A stretch of 64,000 nt of DNA. Source: Lactarius indigo. Taxonomy: Eukaryota > Basidiomycota > Agaricomycetes > Russulales > Russulaceae. The position numbers and the translations under genes are program-made. The notes beneath the pieces are model-generated. The model saw nothing but the letters and a program-made list of their open reading frames with translations, was not told the origin of the DNA and ran no database searches. Shown one piece after another: positions 25,128 through 35,787 of this stretch (position 1 is the stretch's first letter; each line of letters begins with the position of its first letter). The stretch lies in assembly GCA_025766275.1 (NCBI GenBank), contig JAFKAC010000059.1, forward strand, positions 294,030-358,029. The letters run 5' to 3'.

Positions 25128-28100
25128 TCAATACTCGGATAGCAATTTGATGATCTTTGAATTTCTTCTCGCCATTGCCCCGTCAACCGGAGTGTCGCCA
25201 AAACTATCCAGCGCGTTCACATTCCCGCCGTGATTCAGTAATAATTGCACGAGTTCCAGATGTTCACCTTCGGTGGCATAGTGCAACGGGACTTCGTCAT
25301 CTTCTTCGCTCGCATTGACCTCGGCATTGTGTTCAAGGAGTATCTCGGCAACCTCTAGATGCCCATTGTATGCTGCAAAGTGCAGTGCGGTCCATTGATT
25401 GTCCTGCTGGGCGGTCACGTCTACGCCACGGCGGAGTAGCCACCGCGTAACATCAGGGAAACCTCGGAGTGATGCCCAATGAAGAGGAGTTCGGCCCTTG
25501 TAGCCCCGGATATTCACATCGGCGCCATTCTCCAGTAGCAACCACACAATATCGATGTCACGTTTTTCGAATGCTGCGTGCAAGGGGGTCCCCCAGACAC
25601 CACCCTCGGTGTTCACGTCTTGTGGGCGCTTCGAAAGCACGTGTTCTACCAGGGCCCGGTTTCCAACCCGTACAGCGCGATATAAGGGGGATACATCTGG
25701 TGGTGCAGGGCTTCCGACTAGCCTGGGTATCCGTTCATTGTCGTAGAGCCTGAGCCATGCAGCGAAATGCGGCTTGTCTGGGTCAAACAGATCATCGACC
25801 CCGTCCTTCACGTGCGACAAAACATTCTCGGACTTGACGTGGTCGGGCCAGTGCTCTGCTGCGTATTCGGCGAGGGGAAAGCCTACGACGTTATCGCGGT
25901 CAACTCGTTCATCTAGTCGGAGGAGGACACCTAGAGAGGCTTGTGCCAGAATCGTGTGGGCAGACTCGAGACGAATATGGAATCGGGACTCTACTCCAAG
26001 AGAATTCGCGAGGCGATCTGACGTCAAGAATTCTTTCACGGAGAAGTGGGAGAACTGAACCACCCGGGAATCGCCATCCATGACTACCGTCACCAGACTG
26101 GAGCATGCTGACAGCACCGCTTCTTCGTTATCTTCCCACCGCCAATCCGCGTTTAGCTTCGGGCTCCCTCTCGCGTTAAAGTCGACGGCTAGGACCTCCG
26201 CAAGTTCCTCGACTCGAAGTGGACGAACGGCCACAGTCAGGCATTGCAGGAGACGATAGGCGTGCTCTTTGTTCGCCCGGTTGATCTCCCTCAGTATCCG
26301 CTCGTATGTCTCATCCAGAGACTCGGGTAATTCCTCGAGGATGTTGGGTACGCTCGATGGGAAACAGTGGCGTAATATCTCCAATTGACAGAACACCCAA
26401 CGAAACCTGCGCGGAATCTTCAGCGAGTATGATGAGAGAATAGCGACGGCTTTACATTCCATCGGCCTTGGCTGAGAGTGTTTTAGTGACCAAGTCCCTT
26501 TCCTCTGATCTCCATCTCCGCATCCTTGAGTCCGAGTAAACAACCGAGCTAACATAGTCCGCGATATCTGCATTCTGTCCACTTTCGTCGTGAAGAGAGA
26601 TGCGGTGGGCCGCCAGTGGCTCAAGAGCATTGCGGATGTCGATTTCGGGACGACTCGTGATACACAAATGCAAGTTCGAAAGTTTCAACTCAACAAGTCC
26701 CTCGACAAGTCCCAGGACCTTTTCACGAGGTGACGGCATCCCCGATGTGTTGACACATTCATCGACCGCGTCTAGGATGAGATAGATCGGGGTTTGTCCG
26801 AGGGCTACGAGCATGGTCTTGAGACATTGCGTGAGTGCGTCGTCATTTGGCTGTACTGAACCTCGACGGTGGGCAGAATACAAGGCATGAAGAACGTCGC
26901 AGTAAGCATCGGACTGATCAGAGAGCTGGATGAGAAGAGAGGAGAGCAAAGCACGGGAGTCCTGCTTTCCGGTGTCCTTGAAGTCGAAATAAAAGTAGGC
27001 CATCGACGCAAACCCGGAGTTGCAGACGTCTTCCATATCTTGGATGACCACGGAGCTGGACGAAAGTATAGCTTGAACTCGACTATAGATGTAATAAGTC
27101 GGAGAGAAACAAACCTAAGAATGCTTTTCCCCGAGCCCGCTAGTAAGAGACAGGAAGGTGTTAGTAGCAATTCGGTCGCAGAGGAAGGAACGTACGTTTT
27201 CCGTGAATCCACAACAGGCAGCCGGAGGCTCTCCAACGTTTGAGGGTGTCACCTTGAGTGAGCCATGTTGCGGTACCCTTGTGGTGAGCACCACATGCGG
27301 TGTTGTAATTGATGGATGGATCGGGGGGAGAGATCCAGTTTCGAAGGTCACGTCGAAGTTGATTACCTGTTAAGTATGTGAGCAACCGCGACTAATGACA
27401 GCGGACGCTGAAAATCACTGACGATTCATATCGTCTACGGTGTTCACGATCCGTTGTATTGCTGTGCTCCTTTCTTTCCCTCCTAGGCAAGCCGAAGTGT
27501 GAGGATGGTGTATATGACAGATAAGCACGGAATCACACACCCTCGACGATTAGCTTCACATCGTCGCTGATGACCCCCATCCGATCATCGACTTGCTTCA
27601 CTCTGTCGTCGACGGCCTGCACTTTGTGGTCAACCCGTTGGACCCCTTCGTCGACACCATGGACCCCCTCGTCGACACGCTCCACCTTCTCGTCGACGCC
27701 TTGCACCACCTTGTTGACACCCTCTACCTGGGAGCCAACGCCCGTCACCTTGTCGTCAACACCATGCGTTAGCCTCAGGACTTCTGCAGTCGCCATCCGG
27801 GCCTCTTCTTGCGTCAATCTGTCGAGTTTCTCCAGCGCGTCCTCCATATCTCGTCTTCCTACTAGTTTTTTGAGGAATTTCTCTAAATAAAATTTAATGA
27901 GATGAAATTAGACCACAACGAGAGAATCACGTACTCGCTCGCCCTTGTCTAATCTCCTTGGTCGCTATCGCGAAAATGGACAGAACCTCAACCATAATCT
28001 TTACGATGACGTCTGTCATAGCTGCCGTCTGTGGAACTGTTGTATAGGCCTCGAGCCGTTCGAAGAAGTTCTCTATACGTTCGAAGATGTCAATGAGAAT

Positions 28101-28581
28101 GTCGTTGCTGGCTGCGACGTCCTTTGACGCCTGAATGTTCGAGCTGTCATGATGGGCTACAAAGCGTGCTAAGCAGAGATACCCACCAAGAGCAGAACCC
28201 CAATTCCAGAAAATATCACTTTGGCTGGCGAGAACACCTAGAAAACGAGTGTGAGTGAGCAGATCCGGAACGAGGCAACATCTTGAGACCCACCAAGCCA
28301 ACGCCCTCACCAAGTGTAGCGGAGAAGGCGTAAAGGACGTTTACGGTTGGATTGAGCCACTTTGTCAACCTCTCGTCATCTCTCCGGGACTGATCGAACT
28401 CCTCGACCTGGGCTTTAAGTACGGCAAGAATTGCATCGGGAGAGTCGCAAGTCTCGAGGCGGGCGGCTAAGGGATGAGACGTGATGTCCTGCCCTGTTCG
28501 CTTTTTGTAGGATTTGAAGGCAGTCCTGAAGATAGACTCGAAGTTGGAGGAAGAGGTGCCTGGGCGAGGGGACTGAGACAT
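25128..28581 (-). CDS. NLR-type STAND protein: Goodbye-like domain, coiled coil, NACHT, ankyrin repeats
   Basis: Putative intracellular receptor. The model is complement(join(25128..26406, 26456..27082, 27115..27139, 27196..27366, 27423..27482, 27541..27882, 27935..28130, 28187..28237, 28294..28581)), nine exons, 1012 aa, phase kept throughout. The N-terminus resembles the fungal Goodbye-type STAND domain (NFESIFRTAFKSYKKRTG, LNPTVNVLYAFSATLGEG, VFSPAKVIFSGIGVLL). A run of nine heptads (VDEKVER-like) at residues about 213-275 predicts a coiled coil. The NACHT domain has Walker A KPGSGKS, split over a 25-nt exon, Walker B IYLILDAVDE, and an ITSRPE sensor block. The C-terminus holds about five ankyrin repeats (GRTPLHWASLRG, WTALHFAAYNGHLEVAEILL). 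The start at 28581 (MSQSPRPGTS) is preferred over an upstream in-frame ATG. It diverges from the DUF6535 gene. Confidence 0.88.
27575..27763 (-). repeat. 21-bp heptad-coding minisatellite in the NLR gene
   Basis: Nine consecutive 21-bp units encode GVDDKVT-, GVDEKVE-, RVDHKVQ- and QVDDRMG-type heptads in the coiled-coil segment. Val occupies heptad positions 2 and 6 in nearly all units. Confidence 0.85.
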
Positions 28582-28762
28582 GGTGTAGCCGTACTGTATG
28601 GTGTCGGTTGACTCGGTTCGGGTTGGGAGGCGAATTACAGTCAAAGGGCGCCAAGCTATATAGGCACCAGAATATCTACCACCAACTTTACACGATCCTT
28701 GCTGTTCTCACCTACCGCTCCCACGTCCATGGTTATGCGCCAATACTCAGGTCAGTTGGTGC

Positions 28763-29137
28763 TGTTACGCTACGTACTTTTCTCGTACCTTCTCGACTGT
28801 TTCTCGATCGTTCTCCGACGTCCTTCCAACTTGTTGACTCGCACTTTCTGTATGATTCGAAGGACGTTCTCGTAGTTTCCATATGACTCATACCAGTAGT
28901 ACTTAAGGACCAACTTCCATGTACTAAGAGCTCTAAGCTCGACTTACTGTATTCAACTGCAGTAACTTCTCGTATAAACATCTTTTGGCTTCACGAACCT
29001 GAACGATCGCTCGTCGTTGACTCGCGATTCCCTCTCATCTTGTGCATCATCGCTCCGCCGTCTGATTGTCGGCATTACCCGAACTCCGATTCGATCTCCG
29101 ACTCGAATCCGAACGATACGCCTTACTGCGCGTAACA
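28763..29137 (+). repeat. 5' LTR of element C
   Basis: 375 bp. A TATA-like TACTTAA (28900-28906) lies 35 bp before AAGCTCGACTT (28935-28945), which is the reverse complement of the primer-binding site at 29140-29150 and so probably marks the RNA 5' end. Confidence 0.9.
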
Positions 29138-29139
29138 TT

Positions 29140-29150
29140 AAGTCGAGCTT
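29140..29150 (+). promoter_or_regulatory. self-primer binding site of element C
   Basis: AAGTCGAGCTT begins 2 nt after the 5' LTR and is perfectly complementary to AAGCTCGACTT at 28935-28945 in the LTR. This matches the self-priming arrangement of Tf1/sushi elements. Confidence 0.75.
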
Positions 29151-29191
29151 TCCACGAACTCGATTCCCCGAACGAATACAACCGACTTGCT

Positions 29192-30913
29192 ATGTCTAGA
29201 TCTACCTTTGCCGATAGCGACGGAGGAGGAATAATCTCTCTCCCCTTCCAACTTCCACCTCGAACCTCTGACAACGTCGCCTTGCCAGACGACCCTCTGC
29301 GAACTAATGTCGAATATCTACAGAAAGGAGATAGCCAAGCCCCTTGGGCAGGCTATTATACACTATTCCGCGGTGTCAAGAAGGCCGTCGAGAATTACTG
29401 CGGTGTTTGGTTCGAACTGCAGTATGCCCCAGACTCGAAACGACATTATGCGGTCCGAGTGGCCGCAGCAAACCTAGGACTTGTACACGCTCCTTGGGCT
29501 AACATGAACATTGACGAGCTTAAAGCACAGACGGTTTTTCAAACCGCCGCTGAATCAATCATTGTTTCTCCAGTTCCGACTCAGTTCGCTCAACACGCCG
29601 CGTCATCCCAGGAAGCGGCACACGCATCCCGACCCCCGAGTACTCATTCCGAAATTATCACCGGCACTGGTCTCAACTTCGACCGCAGCGACAAAACCAC
29701 TGCCAAAGGTAAACAAAAAGACGACGACAAGACGCCGCCCCGTCGCACCACTATTACCCCAGGAGACGTCGCCGGAAGAGCTCCAGACGACGGAGACGGC
29801 GATAACAGCGACGACGATGGACTTGCCGCCGACGAACGCAATCTCAAAAGGATCCTTAGATCAATCCGAGGAGAACGACTCGAAGGAGTAGCTCCTCGAG
29901 CCTTCACCGGCAAACGATCTGACACGCGTCGTTTCTTAGGCGCGTTTCAACGCTACTGCTTCATGAACAAAGACGCGTCGATCATCAAAGACCCGTACAA
30001 GCGAGCCACACTCTTCCTCAATCTCTGCGAAGGGGGAGCCGAAAAATGGGTCACACGCGCAACCGACTGGCTCACGCAAGTCGACGCCGGCACAAAGACA
30101 GTCCCGTTCGGCCACGACGTTTGGCAACTCATTTTACGCGAATTCAAGGACGCTTTCACCGACGTGTCCGACGCCGAAAGAGCCCAACAGGCCCTGCTCA
30201 AATTACGCATGAAGGAAAGTAACTTGGACGACTACATTTCTGAATTCCAAGACCTCGCCGATCGCGCCGGAATGGACGCCGACGAACCCAATGTCCTCCG
30301 AATGTTCGCACAAGGACTACCCCCGAAACTCGCCGGGTCTTGCATTGACCACGACAGCCCCGACAACTTCGCACAATGGATCCAGAGCGCACAAAAACGC
30401 CACCGCAACTGGCTCAAGAAGCAAGCCATTAAAGAGTTTAGCCCGTTCCCGCAGCAGAACACCGGCCGTCGCCCTGGCCAGAACGTCTTTTCGCAAAGGT
30501 GGACGACAAACGGCAACCGCGGAAGGCAGCAACAACAATACCGCACGCCGCGTAGCGACCCCGACGCCATGGACGTCGACGCCCTTCGAAAGGCAACCAC
30601 CGAAGACGAGAAACAAAAGTACCGTACCGAAGGTCGCTGTTATGCCTGTGGCAAACAAGGACACCTTAGCCGTAATTGCCCCGATCGCAAACCACGTATT
30701 GCGGTCGCCTCGTCAATTCCGACCGCAGCAACCTCGGCTTCCGTCGCACAACCGACCCCCGCGGTCGCCAATACCCCGTCGCCCGTTACGAAAGACACCG
30801 AAGTCACGCGCGAAGTTCTAGAACAACTCGCCGAATTCTCGTTGAAACTCACGACCGAACAGCAGGATGATCTGGCTCAGATGTTGGCATCTCGCGGCGC
30901 GGATTTTCTCTAA
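29192..30913 (+). CDS. gag: element C Gag
   Basis: 573-aa capsid/nucleocapsid protein. The start is the first ATG after the LTR (MSRSTFADSD), in frame with an opening that extends into the LTR. The middle holds the retrotransposon gag domain (RRFLGAFQRYC, LYRRATLFLN-type helices, FKDAFTDVSDAERAQQALLK, LDDYISEFQDLADRAGM). One zinc knuckle CYACGKQGHLSRNC (CX2CX4HX4C) lies near the C-terminus. It is followed by pol in the -1 frame with a 43-nt overlap of open frames (30871-30913). Confidence 0.92.
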   Translation: MSRSTFADSDGGGIISLPFQLPPRTSDNVALPDDPLRTNVEYLQKGDSQAPWAGYYTLFRGVKKAVENYCGVWFELQYAPDSKRHYAVRVAAANLGLVHAPWANMNIDELKAQTVFQTAAESIIVSPVPTQFAQHAASSQEAAHASRPPSTHSEIITGTGLNFDRSDKTTAKGKQKDDDKTPPRRTTITPGDVAGRAPDDGDGDNSDDDGLAADERNLKRILRSIRGERLEGVAPRAFTGKRSDTRRFLGAFQRYCFMNKDASIIKDPYKRATLFLNLCEGGAEKWVTRATDWLTQVDAGTKTVPFGHDVWQLILREFKDAFTDVSDAERAQQALLKLRMKESNLDDYISEFQDLADRAGMDADEPNVLRMFAQGLPPKLAGSCIDHDSPDNFAQWIQSAQKRHRNWLKKQAIKEFSPFPQQNTGRRPGQNVFSQRWTTNGNRGRQQQQYRTPRSDPDAMDVDALRKATTEDEKQKYRTEGRCYACGKQGHLSRNCPDRKPRIAVASSIPTAATSASVAQPTPAVANTPSPVTKDTEVTREVLEQLAEFSLKLTTEQQDDLAQMLASRGADFL

Positions 30914-30987
30914 GCTCTGGTCCTTCGGCCTGGATCCGAGCTCTTCTCCCCAGTAGTATCTTTGTACCTAAAGTAAACGCCTTGAAA

Positions 30988-33900
30988 ATGAAGATCAAGT
31001 TCCCTTATGAACGAAGATATGAAACGGCCGAGGCCCTAGTTGACACTGGGGCCACTCACAATTTTATAACCCAAGAACTTGTCGACAAGCTAAGTTTAAC
31101 TTCACATACTCTTCAACGACCCCGAGTCATCAGAAATGTCGACGGAACGGTCAACAAAAGTGGGAGCGTCACCCATTACGTCGACCTAGACCTTTGGATA
31201 GACCACGATATAAGTCGTATTACTCTCGGACGACTACACCGGTTCTACATTGCCGACCTAGGAACGGATCAGATGATCCTGGGTTACCCATGGATGGCCT
31301 CGAATCTAGTAAAGTTAAACTGGGAAGAACCAGAAAATAATCCCGTTATATTCGCGCACCCTCAACGGTGGTTTCTCAAAGCCCTACGCTTAGACGAGGA
31401 TGACGAAATCATCATGAGGATCTGTAAAACGACTCACTCCCAAAAACTTGCTGAGGCCGCCCACGACAAAACCGAAAAATCTTGGAAAGAACTGGTTCCC
31501 GAAGAGCTTCACGACTTCGAGAAGGTGTTCAGCGAACAAGAAGCCCAGCGATTCCCAGAACCAAAACGATGGGACCACGCCATTGATCTCTTAGAAGACG
31601 CGCCAGCTACTTTGGATTGTAAAGTTTACCCATTAACACAGGATGAACAAGCAGCGCTAGACAAGTTCCTAAAAGAGCACATGGAAAAACAGTACATCCG
31701 TCCCTCTAATTCACCATACGCAGCTCCTTTCTTCTTCGTTAAAAAGAAAGACGGAAAACTCCGACCCGTTCAGGACTATCGACGACTCAACACTTGGACT
31801 AGGAAGAACCGTTACCCTCTTCCCCTTATCGCTGACCTCGTGACTCATGCCCCTGGGAATGATTGGTACACAACAATGGATATCAGATGGGGGTACAACA
31901 ATATCCGGATTAAAGATGGCGACCAATGGAAGGCGGCGTTTAAGACAAACCGAGGCCTTTTCGAACCACTAGTTATGTTCTTTGGTCTCACGAATAGTCC
32001 CGCCACCTTCCAAACAATGATGGACGACCTGTTCCGAAACGAGGTTGCACAAGGATGGTTGAAAGTCTACATGGACGATATCCTTGTCACTACAAAGGGA
32101 TCTCGAGAAGAACATCTCGAACGAATCAGACAAGTGCTCCGTATACTCCAAAATAACGATTTGTTCCTCAAACCAGAGAAGTGCAAATTCCTCCGCACTT
32201 CGGTCGAATATCTCGGCGTCATCATTGGAAAAGAAGGCATCGAGATGGACACGGTCAAACTTGCTGGATTACTTGACTGGCCGACCCCACGTTCTGTCAC
32301 GGAAGTTCGATCTTTCCTAGGATTTGGAAATTTCTACAAGCCGTTTATCGCCGACTACGCACGAATTGCACGTCCCCTTCACGATCTGACAAAAAAAGGG
32401 ACTACTTTCACCTGGGGTGATGCTCAACAAACCGCGTTCCTCACGCTGAAAGAGCGTTTTGCTTCACGACCCGTCCTGGCTACCATTGACTATGACAAAC
32501 CCTTCACAGTTCAAACAGATGCGTCAAAGTTCGCTATTGGAGCTACGCTTTCTCAACCCCAAAAGGATGGACACTCCCATCCTGTCGCATTCTTTTCCGC
32601 CTCTCTCCTCCCTGCGGAGATAAACTACGATATCTATGATCGCGAATTGCTGGCAATCGTAAAAGCCTTCCGTCACTGGCGCCATCACCTCTTGGGCGCC
32701 AGACATCCCATTCTAGTTCTCACCGATCATAATAATCTATCATACTTCCGTGCACCCCAGAAAATTTCAGGAAGGCAGGCACGGTGGATGGAAACACTAG
32801 CCGAATTCGATTTCACCCTGCAACACATTCCGGGCCACGCCAATACAGTCGCTGACCTCCTTTCCAGACGTCCGGACCTTGACGAGGGGGTGGATTCCAT
32901 CAACGACAACGTAACTGTTCTCCCCAACCATCTTTTTTCGCGCGTCGTCACGTTATCTACAGACGACGAACGACGGAAAGCCCTACAAGAATGCCACAAT
33001 GCCCCAACAGCAGGACACCCAGGGATAGCAAACACTTGGGCACTTGTAAAGAGACGATACACAGGACAAGGACTTAAAGAGTTCACGGAACAATACGTTA
33101 AGGGATGTCCAACATGTCAGATGAACAAGAGCAGAACACAAGGAAAGGCACCCCTACAACATGTAAATGTACCGGCGGAAGAAGGCCCGTTTCAGTATAT
33201 CAGTCTGGACCTGATAACAGACCTACCGTCTACAGGGAAATACGACGCCATTCTCACCATTGTGGATCAAGGCTGCAGTAAAGCAACAAAGTTCATCCCG
33301 TGTACCAAACAAGTCACAGGAGAAGGGATAGCCACTCTCTATCTCCGACACGTATTCCCATGGTTTGGAATCCCGAAACGGATTATCTCCGATCGGGACC
33401 CCAGGTTCACAAGCGCCTTCGCAACGGCAGTTTGCAAGCAGACAGGCATCCAACAAAATCTAAGCACCGCCTTCCACCCACGAACAGATGGGCAGACAGA
33501 AAGGTTGAATGCCTGGATAGAACAATACTTGCGACACTGGGTAAGACAACAGGGCCAGGACGATTGGGATCAATACCTACCGATTGCCGAGTATGCGCAC
33601 AACTCCTGGCCACACGACGTAACCAAACAAACCCCCCACGAACTATTGTTCGGAATGAACCCCACGGTGAACATCGAAGCAGATGAAGAGAACAAATCTC
33701 CGACCGCAACGGATCGATTACTCAAGGTTCAGGAAGCACGTCTACACGCCGCGCAAGCCATCCTGAAACGATACAAAACAAGAGAACCTCGTGTCACTTA
33801 TCAAGAAGGCGATCGAGTATGGTTAGATGGGCGTAATCTCAAAGTGACAGCACCCTCAAAAAAATTGGCACCAAAGCGATACGGTCCTTTTACAGTCACA

Positions 33901-34239
33901 AAGAAGGTATCACCGGTAGCGTACAAGTTACAACTCCCGGAAACCATGAGGATACACGATGTCTTCCATGTGGACCTTCTCTTCCCGTTTCGTGAGACAA
34001 AAGCATATGGACCTGCGTTCACGCCACCACCACCTGACCTAATCGATGGCGAAGAAGAACAGGAAGTCGAAGCCATCCTAGACGTACGACGACGTAAAGG
34101 GCATAAACTGGAATACCTAATCAAGTGGAAGGGATTCCCATCATCGGAGAACGAGTGGGTCAGAAAAGAGGACATGCACGCTGACGACCTTGTCAAACAG
34201 TTCTACCTCCAGAAGCGTATAAATACCAAGGCGACCTGA
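30988..34239 (+). CDS. pol: element C Pol: protease, reverse transcriptase, RNase H, integrase, chromodomain
   Basis: About 1083 aa from the first ATG of the frame, open upstream to 30871. Protease LVDTGAT near residue 20; reverse transcriptase with RWGYNNIRI and VYMDDILV (near 360); RNase H TDASKFAIGATLS (near 510) and NYDIYDRELLAIV; integrase zinc-binding HNAPTAGHPG with GCPTCQ (about 670-712) and catalytic D, D, E in SLDLITDLP, SDRDPRF and TERLN (about 740, 800, 838); C-terminal chromodomain EYLIKWKGFPSSENEWV (about 1030-1065). Every catalytic motif is intact. It is probably made as Gag-Pol by -1 frameshifting, since the pol frame overlaps the end of gag. Confidence 0.95.
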   Translation: MKIKFPYERRYETAEALVDTGATHNFITQELVDKLSLTSHTLQRPRVIRNVDGTVNKSGSVTHYVDLDLWIDHDISRITLGRLHRFYIADLGTDQMILGYPWMASNLVKLNWEEPENNPVIFAHPQRWFLKALRLDEDDEIIMRICKTTHSQKLAEAAHDKTEKSWKELVPEELHDFEKVFSEQEAQRFPEPKRWDHAIDLLEDAPATLDCKVYPLTQDEQAALDKFLKEHMEKQYIRPSNSPYAAPFFFVKKKDGKLRPVQDYRRLNTWTRKNRYPLPLIADLVTHAPGNDWYTTMDIRWGYNNIRIKDGDQWKAAFKTNRGLFEPLVMFFGLTNSPATFQTMMDDLFRNEVAQGWLKVYMDDILVTTKGSREEHLERIRQVLRILQNNDLFLKPEKCKFLRTSVEYLGVIIGKEGIEMDTVKLAGLLDWPTPRSVTEVRSFLGFGNFYKPFIADYARIARPLHDLTKKGTTFTWGDAQQTAFLTLKERFASRPVLATIDYDKPFTVQTDASKFAIGATLSQPQKDGHSHPVAFFSASLLPAEINYDIYDRELLAIVKAFRHWRHHLLGARHPILVLTDHNNLSYFRAPQKISGRQARWMETLAEFDFTLQHIPGHANTVADLLSRRPDLDEGVDSINDNVTVLPNHLFSRVVTLSTDDERRKALQECHNAPTAGHPGIANTWALVKRRYTGQGLKEFTEQYVKGCPTCQMNKSRTQGKAPLQHVNVPAEEGPFQYISLDLITDLPSTGKYDAILTIVDQGCSKATKFIPCTKQVTGEGIATLYLRHVFPWFGIPKRIISDRDPRFTSAFATAVCKQTGIQQNLSTAFHPRTDGQTERLNAWIEQYLRHWVRQQGQDDWDQYLPIAEYAHNSWPHDVTKQTPHELLFGMNPTVNIEADEENKSPTATDRLLKVQEARLHAAQAILKRYKTREPRVTYQEGDRVWLDGRNLKVTAPSKKLAPKRYGPFTVTKKVSPVAYKLQLPETMRIHDVFHVDLLFPFRETKAYGPAFTPPPPDLIDGEEEQEVEAILDVRRRKGHKLEYLIKWKGFPSSENEWVRKEDMHADDLVKQFYLQKRINTKAT

Positions 34240-34269
34240 CAAGACGAACTATCTCCCCACCCATCAACA

Positions 34270-35400
34270 ATGTCCTCTCCTACTTCCCAACTCTTCTCTA
34301 CCTACAGTCACATCGTCGAAGAAGCAGCCGCCGTCGCACAACTATGGATTGCGGTTCGCACCGGAACGCACGATGAAGGAGACATCCCCACATTACGACA
34401 GATACTCCACCCAAATCTCTTCACCAGTTACGTCGAACCACCTCCGCCCACCATCGAAGAAATCCATCAAGACGCATGGATCAACACTCAGTTAGCGGGA
34501 GAACTTCCGTCCATTTCACCACTCCCCTCCGTTCCACGATCTCTAGTCCCCGATGACCATCCAGGCGAAGACTGGCATTTCAACCATCCCCATAGCAAGC
34601 GTTTCTATGACTTCAATATATCCGCCAGCGCCCGTCATCCAGTCCGCGCTAAGTATGTTAAGTATCAGCGGTTCGCACCCTACCCCACCATCTGCGGCAC
34701 TATGGGACGCAATCAGAACGTCTACGAAGAGTCCTTGAGGGCACCCAACGACAACCGAGGATATCCGGCGCTCAAACCTTATCAAATCCGCGTCTTCGAC
34801 CCAGATATGACGATGCGCGCCGACGTTGATCGTGCGCTCCATATCATGGATGATTGGCGAGTGCAAGCAGAAGTACAACGCTTCCGAACCATGACGGAAG
34901 ACCTTCAGAGCCAACACGACATTCTAGACAAGCTCAGAATAGAAATTGCCGGAACTATGGGGGAGATTAAGGACTCGGTAAAACGCCTCGGCCAAAATAA
35001 CGTCTACCACCGTCTCCAGCAGGTCATTCAAAACGAAAACGACCATCTCATGTGGGTGCCGAACGACGAAACTCGACAGCAGGTCCAAGAACATTTCCAG
35101 CAAATCGAAGAACAACATACCGAGTTCCTCTGTCGCTGGTGCCAACACACCACTCACAATACCGAAGATTGTACCATGTTCGTCCAGTGCACTCTCTGTA
35201 AGCGGTACGGCCACGCCGACGTCAAGTGCCATCAACCCCATCGCAAATGCCAGGATGAGTGCAAGGTGCCACGCACTCACCGTCTCTTCTCCAAGCCTTG
35301 TCGCTCGCGCCCCTTCAGTGAGGACCCCGCTGACGCCGTCCGTCGTCGTATGCAAGCCCGCGAAGATCGTCTCATCAGGCGGACCAATCAACGAGCCTAA
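34270..35400 (+). CDS. element C third ORF (ORF3): coiled coil plus two zinc knuckles
   Basis: 376 aa, starting 30 bp after the pol stop and ending 12 bp before the 3' LTR, the position of env in retroviruses. No signal peptide or membrane segment is seen. A conserved core (GTMGRNQNVYEESL, then IRVFDPDMTMRADVDRAL, then AEVQRFRTM) leads into a helical, probably coiled-coil segment. Two CX2CX4HX4C knuckles follow (CRWCQHTTHNTEDC, CTLCKRYGHADVKC), then a Cys/His-rich end. Homologous ORFs follow pol in element B (56549-57997) and, decayed, in element A (58730-59878). Function unknown; nucleic-acid binding is an inference from the knuckles. Confidence 0.88.
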   Translation: MSSPTSQLFSTYSHIVEEAAAVAQLWIAVRTGTHDEGDIPTLRQILHPNLFTSYVEPPPPTIEEIHQDAWINTQLAGELPSISPLPSVPRSLVPDDHPGEDWHFNHPHSKRFYDFNISASARHPVRAKYVKYQRFAPYPTICGTMGRNQNVYEESLRAPNDNRGYPALKPYQIRVFDPDMTMRADVDRALHIMDDWRVQAEVQRFRTMTEDLQSQHDILDKLRIEIAGTMGEIKDSVKRLGQNNVYHRLQQVIQNENDHLMWVPNDETRQQVQEHFQQIEEQHTEFLCRWCQHTTHNTEDCTMFVQCTLCKRYGHADVKCHQPHRKCQDECKVPRTHRLFSKPCRSRPFSEDPADAVRRRMQAREDRLIRRTNQRA

Positions 35401-35410
35401 AGGAGGGGGT
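35401..35410 (+). promoter_or_regulatory. polypurine tract of element C
   Basis: AGGAGGGGG just before the 3' LTR, the expected plus-strand primer. Similar tracts precede the 3' LTRs of A (59895-59905) and B (58021-58028). Confidence 0.8.
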
Positions 35411-35412
35411 GA

Positions 35413-35787
35413 TGTTACGCTACGTACTTTTCTCGTACCTTCTCGACTGTTTCTCGATCGTTCTCCGACGTCCTTCCAACTTGTTGACTCGCACTTTCTG
35501 TATGATTCGAAGGACGTTCTCGTAGTTTCCATATGACTCATACCAGTAGTACTTAAGGACCAACTTCCATGTACTAAGAGCTCTAAGCTCGACTTACTGT
35601 ATTCAACTGCAGTAACTTCTCGTATAAACATCTTTTGGCTTCACGAACCTGAACGATCGCTCGTCGTTGACTCGCGATTCCCTCTCATCTTGTGCATCAT
35701 CGCTCCGCCGTCTGATTGTCGGCATTACCCGAACTCCGATTCGATCTCCGACTCGAATCCGAACGATACGCCTTACTGCGCGTAACA
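35413..35787 (+). repeat. 3' LTR of element C
   Basis: 375 bp. No difference from the 5' LTR was found on direct comparison. Confidence 0.93.

Larger units (their letters stand above)
28763..35787 (+). mobile_element. element C: full-length, apparently intact Ty3/gypsy chromodomain retrotransposon
   Basis: 7.0 kb element with 375-bp LTRs (28763-29137 and 35413-35787) that I find identical base for base, starting TGTTACG and ending GTAACA, flanked by the 5-bp duplication GGTGC (28758-28762 and 35788-35792). Order: LTR, primer-binding site, gag, pol, third ORF, polypurine tract, LTR. All three ORFs are open. Identical LTRs and open ORFs imply a very recent insertion and possible activity. Family: chromovirus clade, Tf1/sushi-like by its primer-binding-site logic. 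Confidence 0.95.
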
